Assembly: GCA_044221445.1 (NCBI GenBank)
Contig: JBGAPF010000021.1
Location: 1-43,509 of the forward strand
Source of the DNA: JBDHTS01 sp044221445
GTDB taxonomy: Bacteria > Pseudomonadota > Alphaproteobacteria > Micavibrionales > Micavibrionaceae
Reading direction: 5' to 3'
DNA: 43,509 nt
Of this stretch, positions 7,801-15,951 are shown piece after piece; positions within the stretch are counted from its first letter, which is position 1; every line of letters starts with the position of its first letter. The notes beneath the pieces were generated by a model, which made no database searches, had not been told where the DNA came from, and was given only the letters and a program-made list of their open reading frames with translations. The position numbers and the translations under genes are program-made.

Positions 7801-9059
7801 AATGGGCATTCGATTCCAACGCTTACGCAATGATGAAAGGCATTGAGACGCTGGACGTTACCGCCGTCATCGCGATGCCGAAGCTTGTCATCGGCTACGA
7901 TATGGCCACCGGTTCGGATACTGGCAAGTTGACGGTCCTGTACGGACCCACAGGAATAGGCCTGCTCGATACCGGCAGGGTCGATGTGGCGGACGATATC
8001 GCCCTGAAAGGTAGCGGGCTTGTAACCTTGGCGGACGGGACGGACAATCGCATTTCGCTTGAGATCGGCACGGGAATGATCATCCACGGCGGTACTGGAA
8101 ACGACTATATCCGTGTACGCGGGGGCGAAGCGACGATCGACGGCGGTGCCGGAAACGACATGGTCTCGGTCGGCGGCATGGGCACCTATAATTTCGCAGG
8201 CGGCGACGGCAACGATACCTTCCTGTTCAACACGACCGCCATGATGAAAGGCAATACAGTTGCCGGCGGCGCCGGGTTCGACGAGGTGCGCCTGTACGAT
8301 AAGGCGGTCTTGGACAATGCGGCGCTTGCGAAACTTTCAGGCCTCGAGCGAGTCGTTCTCTACGGTGATAATAACCAGCTGGGCGATGTAGCAGGCATTT
8401 TCGACGACCGGATCGAGTTTAAAGGCAACAGCGGCAAGCTTCATCTTGACGCCGATATCAGTTCGATGTCGGATCACCAGGTCGCCGTTTTCGCAGAAAA
8501 CCTTCTGGTCAGCCTGACAGGCCAGGCCAACCAGACTTACCATCTGGAAACGACGTCTAAGTTCAACGGCGAGTTGCACGCGACGGCAGGTAACGATGTC
8601 ATTACAGGCAACATCGCTGTCGATACACTGTATGGCGAGGCCGGCGACGACGTCATGTATGGCGGCGCCGGAAACGACAGGCTGAACGGCGGATCGGGGA
8701 ACGATCACCTGACCGGCGGCACGGGTGCCGACCGTTTAACCGGAGGCGCAGGAAACGATGTGTTCCATTATGGCGCCATCAACGAGGGCGGAGACGTCAT
8801 TACGGACTTCAATGCCCTGACAGGCGAACACGATACGCTCGATCTGACCGCCATGTTCGTCGCCAACGGGCTGGGCGGCATGGGAACGGGGTTGGCGCTG
8901 GCCGCAGGGTACCTGACCCTGACCCAAACGGCGGATGGCATTGATGTGGGTTTTGACCGCGACGGCCTTCTGAAAACGAAATATGCCGCCGTCACGATGG
9001 CGACGCTGGAGGGACATACGCTTCTCAACCTTGATATTACGGCGATTACGACCGCATAA
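4821..9059 (+). CDS. Large secreted protein: N-terminal beta-helix plus RTX calcium-binding repeats
   Basis: 1412 residues. Residues 1-385 resemble a right-handed parallel beta-helix of the pectate-lyase/mannuronan-epimerase type (ITIKGAGKDLTTF, then repeated short strands). GGxGxDxLx nonapeptide repeats appear in blocks near residues 397-433, 654-700, 827-867, 1087-1137 and 1254-1317. The last block is the longest, followed by a Gly/Asp-poor tail as in type I secretion substrates. Two segments ending in D(T/I)ITDFQ(T/A)G..GD are near copies about 430 residues apart, and the interleaved non-RTX parts also repeat, so the gene grew by internal duplication. There is no N-terminal signal peptide. 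Calcium-dependent folding outside the cell is expected; enzymatic activity on a polysaccharide is only suggested. No ABC exporter, membrane fusion protein or TolC gene is nearby. Confidence 0.85.
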   Translation: MATYNKISYDASINTYIVNVGAAVSDINAVIRSASAGATVSFSEGVHTLDQPLYVTRDNITIKGAGKDLTTFSIDLPTPGIGFNVKGGMDSTFITKLAADSHLNDHTIVVQNATGLKAGDILEVEQANDAKFLSNPLYDLVRNNENMPISPLRQSLAEVESVNGNVVTLKHAIAYDMEAGQATVQRVNTLDGVKLEGFTVTHDLGLPAPDPDLFENTLSGWNAKEAISVRYTHGIEIKDVGTYNTASHGLDMREALEPHVDGFSSNGAYNKGDNANGYGLHIGEVFYGTFENITGVDVRHAFIFSSWSAEAYNNVHVTYTNRDINYHGSDDHDNYVLVDRSEYEGSAEENWSMVSPGNPLIHPYTDISKNTNLFVYASGGIKGDTVTGWDGGAELHGNKGDDRLTGGAGNDIIDGGSDNDILTGMAGSDRFTHAAGGGHDTITDFQTGAGGDVLALSGYFDFHSWTDVHFEQDGSDARLYMASTLDYTDSILLKNVDVSTLTAENFDFNSATTGLTATLDKTNDFLLGSKGADTVLTYLSNLTAGDVLHMGAGTDTLRFISVSFTFDTRLLPGLDGIDIVDMSGAASGKVTFDDRFVGASDADTVTLRYGDATLTRLDTSAVGSDKNVLLDGSGTVNLAYDVANRVTVTAATLGTVNGGYGDDYFRLYDSAASINGGRGNDMFAMYAYHGRLDGGDGDDVFYFTKDGLNGTLEIEGGAGFDELRFSRAVSISAADTAHVSGIDSVRFYVGANDLALTNTLLSGGQIRLIGNKTMADVQLDVSALTGPATINIERSLNVSVTGVSASTLTFNMLDKANGLLSASEGNDRIVGGKANDVVHANGGNDDITGGKGNDTLSGGDGRDTFRMTRGDGSDIITDFQAGIGGDTIALKSFYQFGSFSDLVLQQSGSDVKLVLGGTDSILFQNASISDFTSNNFSFDNSVKENLLIRGTAGADRLVTGGGADIAQMYASTFQAGDSLNLGAGLDTLQLMTSKWAFDSNAYAMMKGIETLDVTAVIAMPKLVIGYDMATGSDTGKLTVLYGPTGIGLLDTGRVDVADDIALKGSGLVTLADGTDNRISLEIGTGMIIHGGTGNDYIRVRGGEATIDGGAGNDMVSVGGMGTYNFAGGDGNDTFLFNTTAMMKGNTVAGGAGFDEVRLYDKAVLDNAALAKLSGLERVVLYGDNNQLGDVAGIFDDRIEFKGNSGKLHLDADISSMSDHQVAVFAENLLVSLTGQANQTYHLETTSKFNGELHATAGNDVITGNIAVDTLYGEAGDDVMYGGAGNDRLNGGSGNDHLTGGTGADRLTGGAGNDVFHYGAINEGGDVITDFNALTGEHDTLDLTAMFVANGLGGMGTGLALAAGYLTLTQTADGIDVGFDRDGLLKTKYAAVTMATLEGHTLLNLDITAITTA

Positions 9060-9087
9060 GCATGTATGTACGCCGTATGAGAAAGTA

Positions 9088-9119
9088 GAACAGCCGCGAC
9101 GGGTGCGTCGCGGCTGTTC
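9088..9119. terminator. Stem-loop terminator between convergent genes
   Basis: Perfect 13-bp inverted repeat GAACAGCCGCGAC (9088-9100) / GTCGCGGCTGTTC (9107-9119) with loop GGGTGC. It lies 28 bases after the RTX stop and 23 bases after the stop of the convergent gene. There is no clear T-run, so it may act through stem strength in both directions. Confidence 0.65.
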
Positions 9120-9142
9120 AGCACCCATCATAAAACAGGCCC

Positions 9143-9907
9143 CTATTTACTGTACAGGTCCAGCAGCTCGCCGGCGCGGTCCGACAGGAACCAGGGCGCC
9201 GACCAGCTCCATAAGAACACATCATGATCTCTGTTCCACATTTCGAGACTTGCGACATCGCCGGTCATCATCCAGCTTTCTACATTGCCAATTATTGCAG
9301 GCTTTTCGAAATCAGCCTTGCGGGGCCGCAAATAAATTTCCACATAAGCGCCCCGGCTCATCAAATCGGGATCCCAATGAATATTACTTTTTATTTTTTC
9401 GTAAATATCATTGCTGACCGTTATATTTTCAACCTGCTTCTCGTCCGAAGGTAAAATAGAGATCCACGTTTTGCCCAGCTGGAAAGGGAAATACATCATT
9501 TCGTCGTTGGATATTTTAATCGTGACAGGTTTAACGTCGTGGTAGCGGGTCATCAGATCATCCGCCGATATGGCGGGAAATTCGATGGCAGCCAGCCGGC
9601 TGACCTTGACCAGATCTTCGTCAGGATGAAAATTCCTGTATCCCTTTTCAAGCCGGTAAACCTGTTCTTCCAGGATCCTGCCACGCTCCTGTGGCGGCGC
9701 CTGGCTATAATCGTCGCTTTCACGAACCCAATCGCGAAAACCCGGCTTAAGGCCCGCCAGTCTGTAAAAAGCGAAACCGGCTTTTTCAGTTTCCGAATAT
9801 TGTCCCTTTGGCAGCAGGGCATGAGCAGACCCTGCCCATTCAATGAGCAATGCCGCGATAAGAAAGCCCAGACGGGCAAAAAGTCTGGATTTTTTCATTA
9901 TACTCAT
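9143..9907 (-). CDS. Exported protein of unknown function
   Basis: 254 residues beginning MSIMKKSRLFARLG, with a clear signal peptide (hydrophobic residues about 12-27, cleavage likely after GSAHA). An internal ATG at 9898 (MKKSRL) is an equally good start. The mature part is soluble and mixed alpha/beta, with no Cys pair and no recognisable motif. It contains FPFQLGKTWISILPSDE and a Trp-rich C-terminus (DVFLWSWSAPWFL). A periplasmic location is predicted. The gene stands alone, leftward, between the RTX gene and smr. I do not recognise the family. Confidence 0.65.
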   Translation of the reverse strand: MSIMKKSRLFARLGFLIAALLIEWAGSAHALLPKGQYSETEKAGFAFYRLAGLKPGFRDWVRESDDYSQAPPQERGRILEEQVYRLEKGYRNFHPDEDLVKVSRLAAIEFPAISADDLMTRYHDVKPVTIKISNDEMMYFPFQLGKTWISILPSDEKQVENITVSNDIYEKIKSNIHWDPDLMSRGAYVEIYLRPRKADFEKPAIIGNVESWMMTGDVASLEMWNRDHDVFLWSWSAPWFLSDRAGELLDLYSK

Positions 9908-9984
9908 GGGTCTGGAAGTTTATCCACCATGTGTTTAACATACTCTTTAACTGTTCAAGGTAAGCAAACATTTTTTAAAAACTG

Positions 9985-10536
9985 ATGAAAAAACCGACAG
10001 ATAATGACGCCGCCATACAAGACTCCGGTCTGTGGAATCATGTGATAAAATCTATCAAGCCTTTGAAAAATAATAATATTTCTCATATCGATCATAAAGA
10101 AAGTTCAAAAAAACATATTAAGGTTCAAAAAAAGGATCATGTCGGCTTTTTTAAAAGCGACAAAGCGCCCGCCTTTCCCGCTGCGCCGGATACGTCACTT
10201 GACAGGCGATCGGACGAACGTCTGCGCCGTGGAAAGATGGAGATCGAAGCCACGCTGGACCTTCATGGCTTGTCCGCAGCCGCCGCACAAACCGTTCTGG
10301 AAAAATTTGTACTGGAGGCACGGGAAAGACATTATCGCTGCCTGCTGGTCATTACAGGAAAGGGACGCCGTAACGATCAGGGCGGCATATCCCCGGAACC
10401 GGGCATTCTGAAACGGTCGCTGCCCGAATGGCTGTCCAGCCCCCCACTCGACCGGATCGTCCTGCGCCATTATCCCGCCAAAGGAAAGCATGGCGGCGCG
10501 GGCGCATTTTATGTTCTTCTGCGGCGGAACAGGTGA
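9985..10536 (+). CDS. Smr domain protein (MutS2 C-terminal-like endonuclease/RNase)
   Basis: 183 residues. The first 75 are polar, lysine-rich and probably disordered. The Smr domain follows, with DLHG at 92-95 and TGKG at 124-127, the two conserved loops of the family; the end GGAGAFYVLLRR is also typical. Stand-alone Smr proteins nick DNA or cleave RNA at stalled ribosomes, depending on the member. In alphaproteobacteria the gene is usually next to mltA and a Tim44-like gene, as it nearly is here (a five-gene insertion separates them). It converges on the M23 gene with no spacer: its TGA ends at 10536 and the neighbour's stop begins at 10537. Confidence 0.88.
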   Translation: MKKPTDNDAAIQDSGLWNHVIKSIKPLKNNNISHIDHKESSKKHIKVQKKDHVGFFKSDKAPAFPAAPDTSLDRRSDERLRRGKMEIEATLDLHGLSAAAAQTVLEKFVLEARERHYRCLLVITGKGRRNDQGGISPEPGILKRSLPEWLSSPPLDRIVLRHYPAKGKHGGAGAFYVLLRRNR

Positions 10537-11535
10537 TTATTTCAGAACGACGGATTTTTCCACCGTCCGGCTAAAAGGCGGATTGCCGGAAACCGTACGG
10601 TTCAGAAAAACCGATCCTTTATATGTTCCCGGCAAAAAGGAATTTTCCGCCTTGCGCCCTATATAAAAAAACTGCCTGGCCCGATCCTTGTCCTGGACAA
10701 TATCGCGGGTTGCAAGAACCCGCCCGTCGGGAGCTGTCATTGACAGCGTGATTTTATCACCGGCTTTCAGGCCGTAAAACGCGGCCCAGAATGTCAGGGA
10801 ACCGGGATCGGTCGCAAGGGTGCGCGGCGAGGACGCGTCTATTTTTATGGCCTCGAAATCCGGTATGCCGCGGTGAAAGCCGGCGGCATAAACAATCGCT
10901 GGCTCGTAAACAGGCACGAAATCTTTCAGCCATAAGGGAATTTTTGCCGCCGCACAGCCAGCCCCGGCTTTATCGCCAGTGAAAGGATCGATCCGCTCGC
11001 CTTTAAACAGGACGCCAAGATGAAGGTGGGGGAAAAGCGCAGCCCCGCTCTGCCCGGCCTGGCCTAAAACATCGCCAGCGGCTACCTCCTGCCCTGGTTT
11101 TACGGTGACACTGCCCTTTTTCATGTGGCAATAAATCGTCTGCCAGTCCCCTCCGTGGTCGATGAAAACCCCATTGCCGCAGCCTCTATTCGCTTTCAGG
11201 AGGTCAGCCATTTCCTTGTCGCTGGGCTCCCTGTCCTCGGCCTCATCGCGGACCCTCAGGACTTTGCCTGCCGCCGCGGCCAGAACGGATACGCCTGTCT
11301 CCATCGCGACACGGTCGGGCAGACCGATATCTGTGCCGTCATGTCCGTCATAGGTACGCGACCCGCACGTATAATCCTGCGCGTCCGGACCGGGCGCTTC
11401 ATCCATATAATTGACGACCCAGCAGTTTTTTCCTGGATCGCATTGCAGGGGGAACCTTAGGGCGGGATTGGCATGGGCGACGCCAGATACGAACAGGGCA
11501 AGCGTGAAAACAATAGAGACCGGCCCGGATTTCAT
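10537..11535 (-). CDS. M23 family metallopeptidase (LytM-type), periplasmic
   Basis: 332 residues with a signal peptide (residues 1-22, ending VAHA). The M23 catalytic core shows H65-x3-D69 in DGHDGTDIG, H137 in IYCHMKKG and H170-L-H172 in FPHLHLG. This is the full zinc-binding and catalytic set, so an active Gly- or D-Ala-specific peptidoglycan endopeptidase is likely. A C-terminal beta-rich domain of about 120 residues follows (GDKITLSMTAPDGRVLATRDI), possibly for wall binding. Four Cys lie in the mature part. The start codon overlaps the stop of the upstream ATP-grasp gene (11532-11535, ATGA), so the two are translationally coupled. Confidence 0.92.
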   Translation of the reverse strand: MKSGPVSIVFTLALFVSGVAHANPALRFPLQCDPGKNCWVVNYMDEAPGPDAQDYTCGSRTYDGHDGTDIGLPDRVAMETGVSVLAAAAGKVLRVRDEAEDREPSDKEMADLLKANRGCGNGVFIDHGGDWQTIYCHMKKGSVTVKPGQEVAAGDVLGQAGQSGAALFPHLHLGVLFKGERIDPFTGDKAGAGCAAAKIPLWLKDFVPVYEPAIVYAAGFHRGIPDFEAIKIDASSPRTLATDPGSLTFWAAFYGLKAGDKITLSMTAPDGRVLATRDIVQDKDRARQFFYIGRKAENSFLPGTYKGSVFLNRTVSGNPPFSRTVEKSVVLK

Positions 11536-13013
11536 GCCGCCTCGATCTGGTCGACCAGGTGCTGAAGCACGCGATGATAAAGCTTGTCGCCCTGGACGAC
11601 GTCTTCGATGCCATGGTCGATGTTGGGATTGTCGTTGACTTCCATCACGCAGATCCCTTTTTCCGTTTGTTTAAGGTCAACCCCGTACAGGCCCGTCCCG
11701 ATCAGGCGGGCAGCTTTCAGCGCGGTCTCCATGACGTCCTTCGGCACCTTATGAATCGGCAATCCGTCCGCAAGGCCGGCTTTTACGCGTTCTTTTTTAG
11801 TTCCTTCAGGATGCTTGTAGACCTGCCAATGCCCCTTTGCCATAAAATATCTACAGGCAAAAAGCACTTCATTATTCAGCACACCGATCCGCCAGTCGAA
11901 ATCGGAGGGCACGAATTCCTGCAGCAGGATGATCTCTGACTTTTTCAGCAGTTCTTTGGCGGCTTTTTCAAACTCCGCCGGATTGTTCGCCTTTATAATG
12001 CCGCGGGAAAAGGATCCGTCCGGAATTTTCAGGACGATCGGATATTCGACGGTCTGTTCGATGCTTTTCTCGGATTTACGGTCGAGAATGCGCGTTTCCG
12101 GCACCGGCACTTTGTTGGCTTTCAGCAGTTCGAACAGATAGACTTTATTGCAGCAGCGGATGATGGAAACCGTATCGTCGATGACGGGTATGCCCTCGCG
12201 TTCGGCCTTATCGGCAAAGCGGTAGGTATGATGGTTGATTGCCGTCGTTTCCCGGATAAACAACGCATCGTATTCAAGTAACGACGGATAATCGTTTTTC
12301 GTGATCATTTCGACCGCAATGTTCATGTCTTTTGCGGCCTTTGCGAATTTCTGCAGCGCGGCTTTGTTGGACGGCGGGAATTTTTCCTGGGGATCCTGGA
12401 GGATGCCGATCCAGTGCTTTTCATGCTTGGGCGCGTTCGGCTTGGTCCAGGTCGCGCCAGTGAAAATTTCGAGACATTCGTGAAAAAAAGATACTTTTTC
12501 ATCAGGAATGTCCGAAATGGCCAGGGACTCTATGGTGTCGATCTCCCATTTTCCCTGATGATAATAGATGCTCAATGAAGCGAGCGGAAAACGAAAAAGA
12601 TCGAAAATGCGACGCGTCACAGGCTCCAGCTTCTGGTTCTGTGTCCGTCCGAAATAAGCATAATAGGTTCGTTCAAGCGGCTCGTCCGGAGGGTCCTTGA
12701 AATGTTTGGCAAGCAAGGCGTTCAGTTCCGGCAACTGGGACTGAAGATTGCGTTTCCAGTTCAGCTGGATCATGTTGGGGACGGATGGGATGCAGCGCAA
12801 ACCGCGCGCCTCGGCCAATAAAGAGCAATAATAACCCTTGCTCAGATAATCGTAATTGCTGCACATATTAATGACCTTGACGCGCGAAGTCTTGCGCAGA
12901 TCGAGGCCGGGAATGCGATTGGCAATGAAATCGTTTGCCGCAACATTCAGCCGGTCGGGGTGCTCGGGGATATTGCCGTTCCCCTTATCGGTGATCAGGA
13001 TAAATTTATACAT
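11532..13013 (-). CDS. RimK-like ATP-grasp ligase with RLAN-type N-terminal domain
   Basis: 493 residues from MYKFILITDKGNGN; an in-frame ATG 36 bases upstream gives a charged extension and is less likely. Residues 1-150 (NVAANDFIANRIPGL, VINMCSNYDYLSKGYYCSLLAEARG) match the N-terminal domain found fused to RimK-like enzymes (RLAN). The C-terminal 250 residues are ATP-grasp: VLKIPDGSFSRG carries the ATP-binding Lys, then LLQEFVPSDFDWRIGVL and the Mg-binding CVMEVNDNPNID. Such enzymes join an amino acid (often Glu) to a carboxylate of a peptide or protein using ATP. The gene is coupled to an M23 peptidase and faces a GNAT/FemAB-like gene 141 bases away, suggesting synthesis of a small peptide or a protein or wall modification. 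The substrate is unknown. Confidence 0.85.
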   Translation of the reverse strand: MYKFILITDKGNGNIPEHPDRLNVAANDFIANRIPGLDLRKTSRVKVINMCSNYDYLSKGYYCSLLAEARGLRCIPSVPNMIQLNWKRNLQSQLPELNALLAKHFKDPPDEPLERTYYAYFGRTQNQKLEPVTRRIFDLFRFPLASLSIYYHQGKWEIDTIESLAISDIPDEKVSFFHECLEIFTGATWTKPNAPKHEKHWIGILQDPQEKFPPSNKAALQKFAKAAKDMNIAVEMITKNDYPSLLEYDALFIRETTAINHHTYRFADKAEREGIPVIDDTVSIIRCCNKVYLFELLKANKVPVPETRILDRKSEKSIEQTVEYPIVLKIPDGSFSRGIIKANNPAEFEKAAKELLKKSEIILLQEFVPSDFDWRIGVLNNEVLFACRYFMAKGHWQVYKHPEGTKKERVKAGLADGLPIHKVPKDVMETALKAARLIGTGLYGVDLKQTEKGICVMEVNDNPNIDHGIEDVVQGDKLYHRVLQHLVDQIEAA

Positions 13014-13154
13014 CAGGCTGCAAAACCGCCTTCGCTCCTCATACCGCATGGCCGACTGCCTTCTTAACTAGTACCATGCAGCATCGAATGCAACCATTCA
13101 ATAATGCTTTTCCCAGCCGCCGTTTTATGTTTTTTTGAAATTCTAGGGTCAATC

Positions 13155-14234
13155 ATGGTTCGGGATCACATGCGCCTTTCGGCACACGACTATATCGACC
13201 TGATGGAAAGCTTGGGACGGTTTAGCCGTAATGCTGCTATTCCTGAACTGAACAGTCTGATGTGGCGGCATTATCTCGCTCTTTACAAAGAGCATATCGG
13301 CGACCCTGACGATATCGTTATCGTCGCCAGCGCCGACGGGCTGGGCTTTTATGTGGACCCTCTGGATTGTTCGCAGGATTACAAATGGGCGCTGCTCGGG
13401 CCTGTCAGTCATGCGCGCATTCCGTTCACCGCACGCGAAATGGTCGACAACGTCCCGAACATTGCCGCTGCGTTCGATACCGCGGGAATAGAAACCTTCC
13501 GGATTATGACCGACGCTTTCGCCCTGGCCGCGCCAGCGGCCCCGGAGCAGGAAGTTTATTTCGGCTGGATCAACAGCCCCCAGGCGCGCCTTTTTGATGA
13601 TTTCGAAGCCTATACGGCTTCTCTTTCCGCCAGCCGCCGTAAACAGATGCGGAGACTGGGGCGCGCCTATGACGCGGAAGGTGGCTTCCGTTTTGATTTA
13701 TCGGATCACCCGCCCGACGAAACCGAGAAAGATTTTATAATTTCACAGACCACGCGATGCTGGGGCGAAGCATGGGAATATGCGCTAGCGCTGTGGATAT
13801 GGCAGATCGCCGCCGCCGAAGCCGTTCCGTCCTGCGCCCGCTTTATGCGGGTTTACAGCCAGGACCGGCTGGTATTCCTTAACGGGTACATCGTACGCGA
13901 CGACACGATTTTCTCTCAGTCCACCTGCCGCAGCATGGACTGTTTTTTCAGCGGTCTGGGGACGTCGATCGATTTCAAGGCGATAGAGTTCCTGTGCGGA
14001 TCGCCCGATATCCGGTTTCTCGATCCCACCTGCGGGACGGGTCTTTATCATCCCGAAAGCATTTCCGTTGCCAAGCGCGAAGTCGTTAACAGCAATTGCA
14101 GGCGCCCTTTCCTGTGCCTGGGCACGGCGGATACGCTTGCCTCCGCTGAAAAAGATCATCGCTTGCCCGTCTTTGAAAGCGGGGCGGGATGGAGAAACAA
14201 CGATGCCGTTTTTGTGACAGGCCGTGAAGCCTGA
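13155..14234 (+). CDS. GNAT/FemAB-fold transferase-like protein
   Basis: 359 residues from ATG 13155, which has an AGGG site 6-7 bases upstream; an ATG at 13104 would add a hydrophobic stretch unlike the family. The central part has LSASRRKQMRRLGRAYDAEGG, the basic helix typical of FemAB-like/Acetyltransf_6 proteins. It is followed by long GNAT-like strands (CARFMRVYSQDRLVFLNGYIV) and a conserved Cys-containing end (IRFLDPTCGTGLYHPESI). There is no signal peptide, so it should be cytosolic. It diverges from the RimK-like gene, and ATP-grasp plus GNAT-like partners are a known combination in predicted peptide-synthesis systems. The substrate (aminoacyl-tRNA or acyl-CoA) cannot be told. Confidence 0.6.
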   Translation: MVRDHMRLSAHDYIDLMESLGRFSRNAAIPELNSLMWRHYLALYKEHIGDPDDIVIVASADGLGFYVDPLDCSQDYKWALLGPVSHARIPFTAREMVDNVPNIAAAFDTAGIETFRIMTDAFALAAPAAPEQEVYFGWINSPQARLFDDFEAYTASLSASRRKQMRRLGRAYDAEGGFRFDLSDHPPDETEKDFIISQTTRCWGEAWEYALALWIWQIAAAEAVPSCARFMRVYSQDRLVFLNGYIVRDDTIFSQSTCRSMDCFFSGLGTSIDFKAIEFLCGSPDIRFLDPTCGTGLYHPESISVAKREVVNSNCRRPFLCLGTADTLASAEKDHRLPVFESGAGWRNNDAVFVTGREA

Positions 14235-14239
14235 AAATT

Positions 14240-14731
14240 TCAGGGTTTCCATTCCATTTTCAGGCCGTCTTCGCCATCGTCGTAATAATGCGGCAACGCA
14301 TGTTTTTTTATAAATCCTTTTTTTTCATATAAGGCAATCGCGGGCTTGTTGGTGGCACGGACTTCTAGGCCAAGCGTATGGGAATTGCGGCTTTTTACTT
14401 CCTCAAAAACCCTGTCGATCATGCGTCCCGCGAGCCCCTGGCCCTGAAATTTTTTATCGACGGCAATGGAATAAATACGGGCATAGCCTGTGGGGCCGAA
14501 CAGCGCCAGGATCGAACCCGCAATCTTTTTTTCATGAGAAGATCCGGCGACGAGCATAAGGGCGCGCGGATTGCGGATATGATAGGTCATCTGGCGGCGC
14601 GTAAGAACGTCGAGCGGGTGGAAATTTTCCTGTTCCAGCCGCACCAGTTCCGGCAGGTCGCGCAGTTGCGCCGTCCATATGCTGAAAGCGGGCCTGTTTA
14701 CGGACGGACGTTTTTCGGAAGCAGCAGCCAC
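14240..14731 (-). CDS. GNAT N-acetyltransferase (RimI-like)
   Basis: 163 residues from a GTG start. The acetyl-CoA pyrophosphate loop is present (KKFQGQGLAGRMI, of the Q/RxxGxG/A type), followed by LGLEVRATNKPAIALYEKKGF, the alpha4/beta6 signature of RimI-type enzymes. The start overlaps the last 34 bases of mltA in another frame, so it is translationally coupled and probably the last gene of the Tim44-like/mltA transcript. The stop lies 5 bases from that of the convergent GNAT/FemAB-like gene. The substrate is unknown; N-terminal or small-molecule acetylation is possible. Confidence 0.85.
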   Translation of the reverse strand: MAAASEKRPSVNRPAFSIWTAQLRDLPELVRLEQENFHPLDVLTRRQMTYHIRNPRALMLVAGSSHEKKIAGSILALFGPTGYARIYSIAVDKKFQGQGLAGRMIDRVFEEVKSRNSHTLGLEVRATNKPAIALYEKKGFIKKHALPHYYDDGEDGLKMEWKP

Positions 14732-15873
14732 ATCCGGCCTTTCGATTTCATGGGCCCGGCCATGCGTTCGGCGTCCGGACCATGGCCCCAGAAGACGTCA
14801 CCGCGCACCGGGCCGCGAATGGCGCCGCCGGTGTCCTGGGCCATCATCAGGCGCCGCAGCAGGGGAAGGCCTTTTTCAGGCGGCTCGGCGTCAATCCAGA
14901 CAGGGACGCCATAGGGTATTTTGCCGTGATCCACCGCGAGCGAGCGGCCAGGACTAAGTGGCACGCCTTCGCCACCGAGCGGACCGTCTCCCGTCAGTTC
15001 TTTAAAGAACACATAAGACGGATTTGCGAACATGATGTCACTGGCCTGATCGGGATGGGCGGTGAGCCAGTCGCGGATCGACTGCATCGTCACCTGATCC
15101 TTCGGCAATTCACCCCTCTTCACCAGTTCGCGCCCGACAGCATAATAGCTCCAACCGTTCTGTGCGGCGTACCCGACGCGCATAGCCGTGCCGTCGTCGA
15201 GGGCGACGATGCCCGAGCCTTGAATCTGCAAGAAGAACACATCGATTGGATTGTCGATCCAGATCAAGGGCCTGTCCTCCCCAGGCATAAGTCTCCCTTG
15301 GACGATGGCGCGATGGTCGGAGTAAGGTTTCAAAGCGCCTTCGACAACGCGGCCTGCAATACGCTGGCCTTTCAAACCGCCCCGGAAATCGCCGAGATCG
15401 ACCGTGACAAGATCCCCCGGACGGCTTCGCAAGGGATGCTGATATGGACCGTGCTGCGTACGCGATCCGCGCAGAGACGCTTCGTAATAACCGGTGAAAA
15501 GCCCTTCATCCGCACCGTTCGGAGCCATAGCCTGGTAAGGCCTGAACCAGGTCTCGAAAAACCCGCGGGCCTGCGTATCGTCCACAGCATTGGCGGCAAG
15601 GCAGGCTGGCTGCCAGTCGCCGTATGTCCCTGCCTGGGGGAAAAATCCGATAGCCGCCTCAGCGGTTTTTTTTTCGATGCGGCTGCAGGATTTGCGAAAA
15701 GCGTCCAGCGTCTCCGACTGCCTGTCATTGCTCCAGCCTGGAAGATCGGCAAAAGAGGCGGGTTTCAAAACAAGGGTAGAATTTTCAGTCACGACAGCGG
15801 CAGGTTTCGTTGTGGCGCATGCCGTAAGCGCCAGAACTAAAGCTAAAAAAACGGGGCGAAGCGAAGATGTCAT
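14698..15873 (-). CDS. mltA: Membrane-bound lytic murein transglycosylase A
   Basis: 391 residues from MTSSLRPVFLALVLALTAC. The lipobox LTAC ends at Cys19, so it should be an outer-membrane lipoprotein. MltA signatures are visible: GLFTGYYEASLRGS, VFFLQIQGSGIVALDDG, VRVGYAAQNGWSYYAVGR-like (here MRVGYAAQNG) and MAQDTGGAIRGPVRGDVFWG, which contains the catalytic Asp of the 3D domain. It cleaves the glycan backbone, releasing 1,6-anhydro-muropeptides. An upstream frame to 15939 adds a non-signal extension and was not used. Its neighbours on the same strand are a Tim44-like gene (upstream) and a GNAT (overlapping downstream). Confidence 0.95.
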   Translation of the reverse strand: MTSSLRPVFLALVLALTACATTKPAAVVTENSTLVLKPASFADLPGWSNDRQSETLDAFRKSCSRIEKKTAEAAIGFFPQAGTYGDWQPACLAANAVDDTQARGFFETWFRPYQAMAPNGADEGLFTGYYEASLRGSRTQHGPYQHPLRSRPGDLVTVDLGDFRGGLKGQRIAGRVVEGALKPYSDHRAIVQGRLMPGEDRPLIWIDNPIDVFFLQIQGSGIVALDDGTAMRVGYAAQNGWSYYAVGRELVKRGELPKDQVTMQSIRDWLTAHPDQASDIMFANPSYVFFKELTGDGPLGGEGVPLSPGRSLAVDHGKIPYGVPVWIDAEPPEKGLPLLRRLMMAQDTGGAIRGPVRGDVFWGHGPDAERMAGPMKSKGRMWLLLPKNVRP

Positions 15874-15951
15874 GACGTAGACCGGATAATAAGGCTCCAG
15901 ATACTTTTTACCAGGAAGCCGAAAAGGAAAGAAGCACAATCATATTTCCGC

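Noticed and set aside
13104..13154. Earlier ATG for the GNAT/FemAB-like gene
   Set aside because: It adds a hydrophobic stretch without a ribosome-binding site; ATG 13155 has AGGG at good spacing.
14782..15840. 352-codon frame opposite mltA
   Set aside because: mltA is certain on the other strand; this frame has no recognisable domain.
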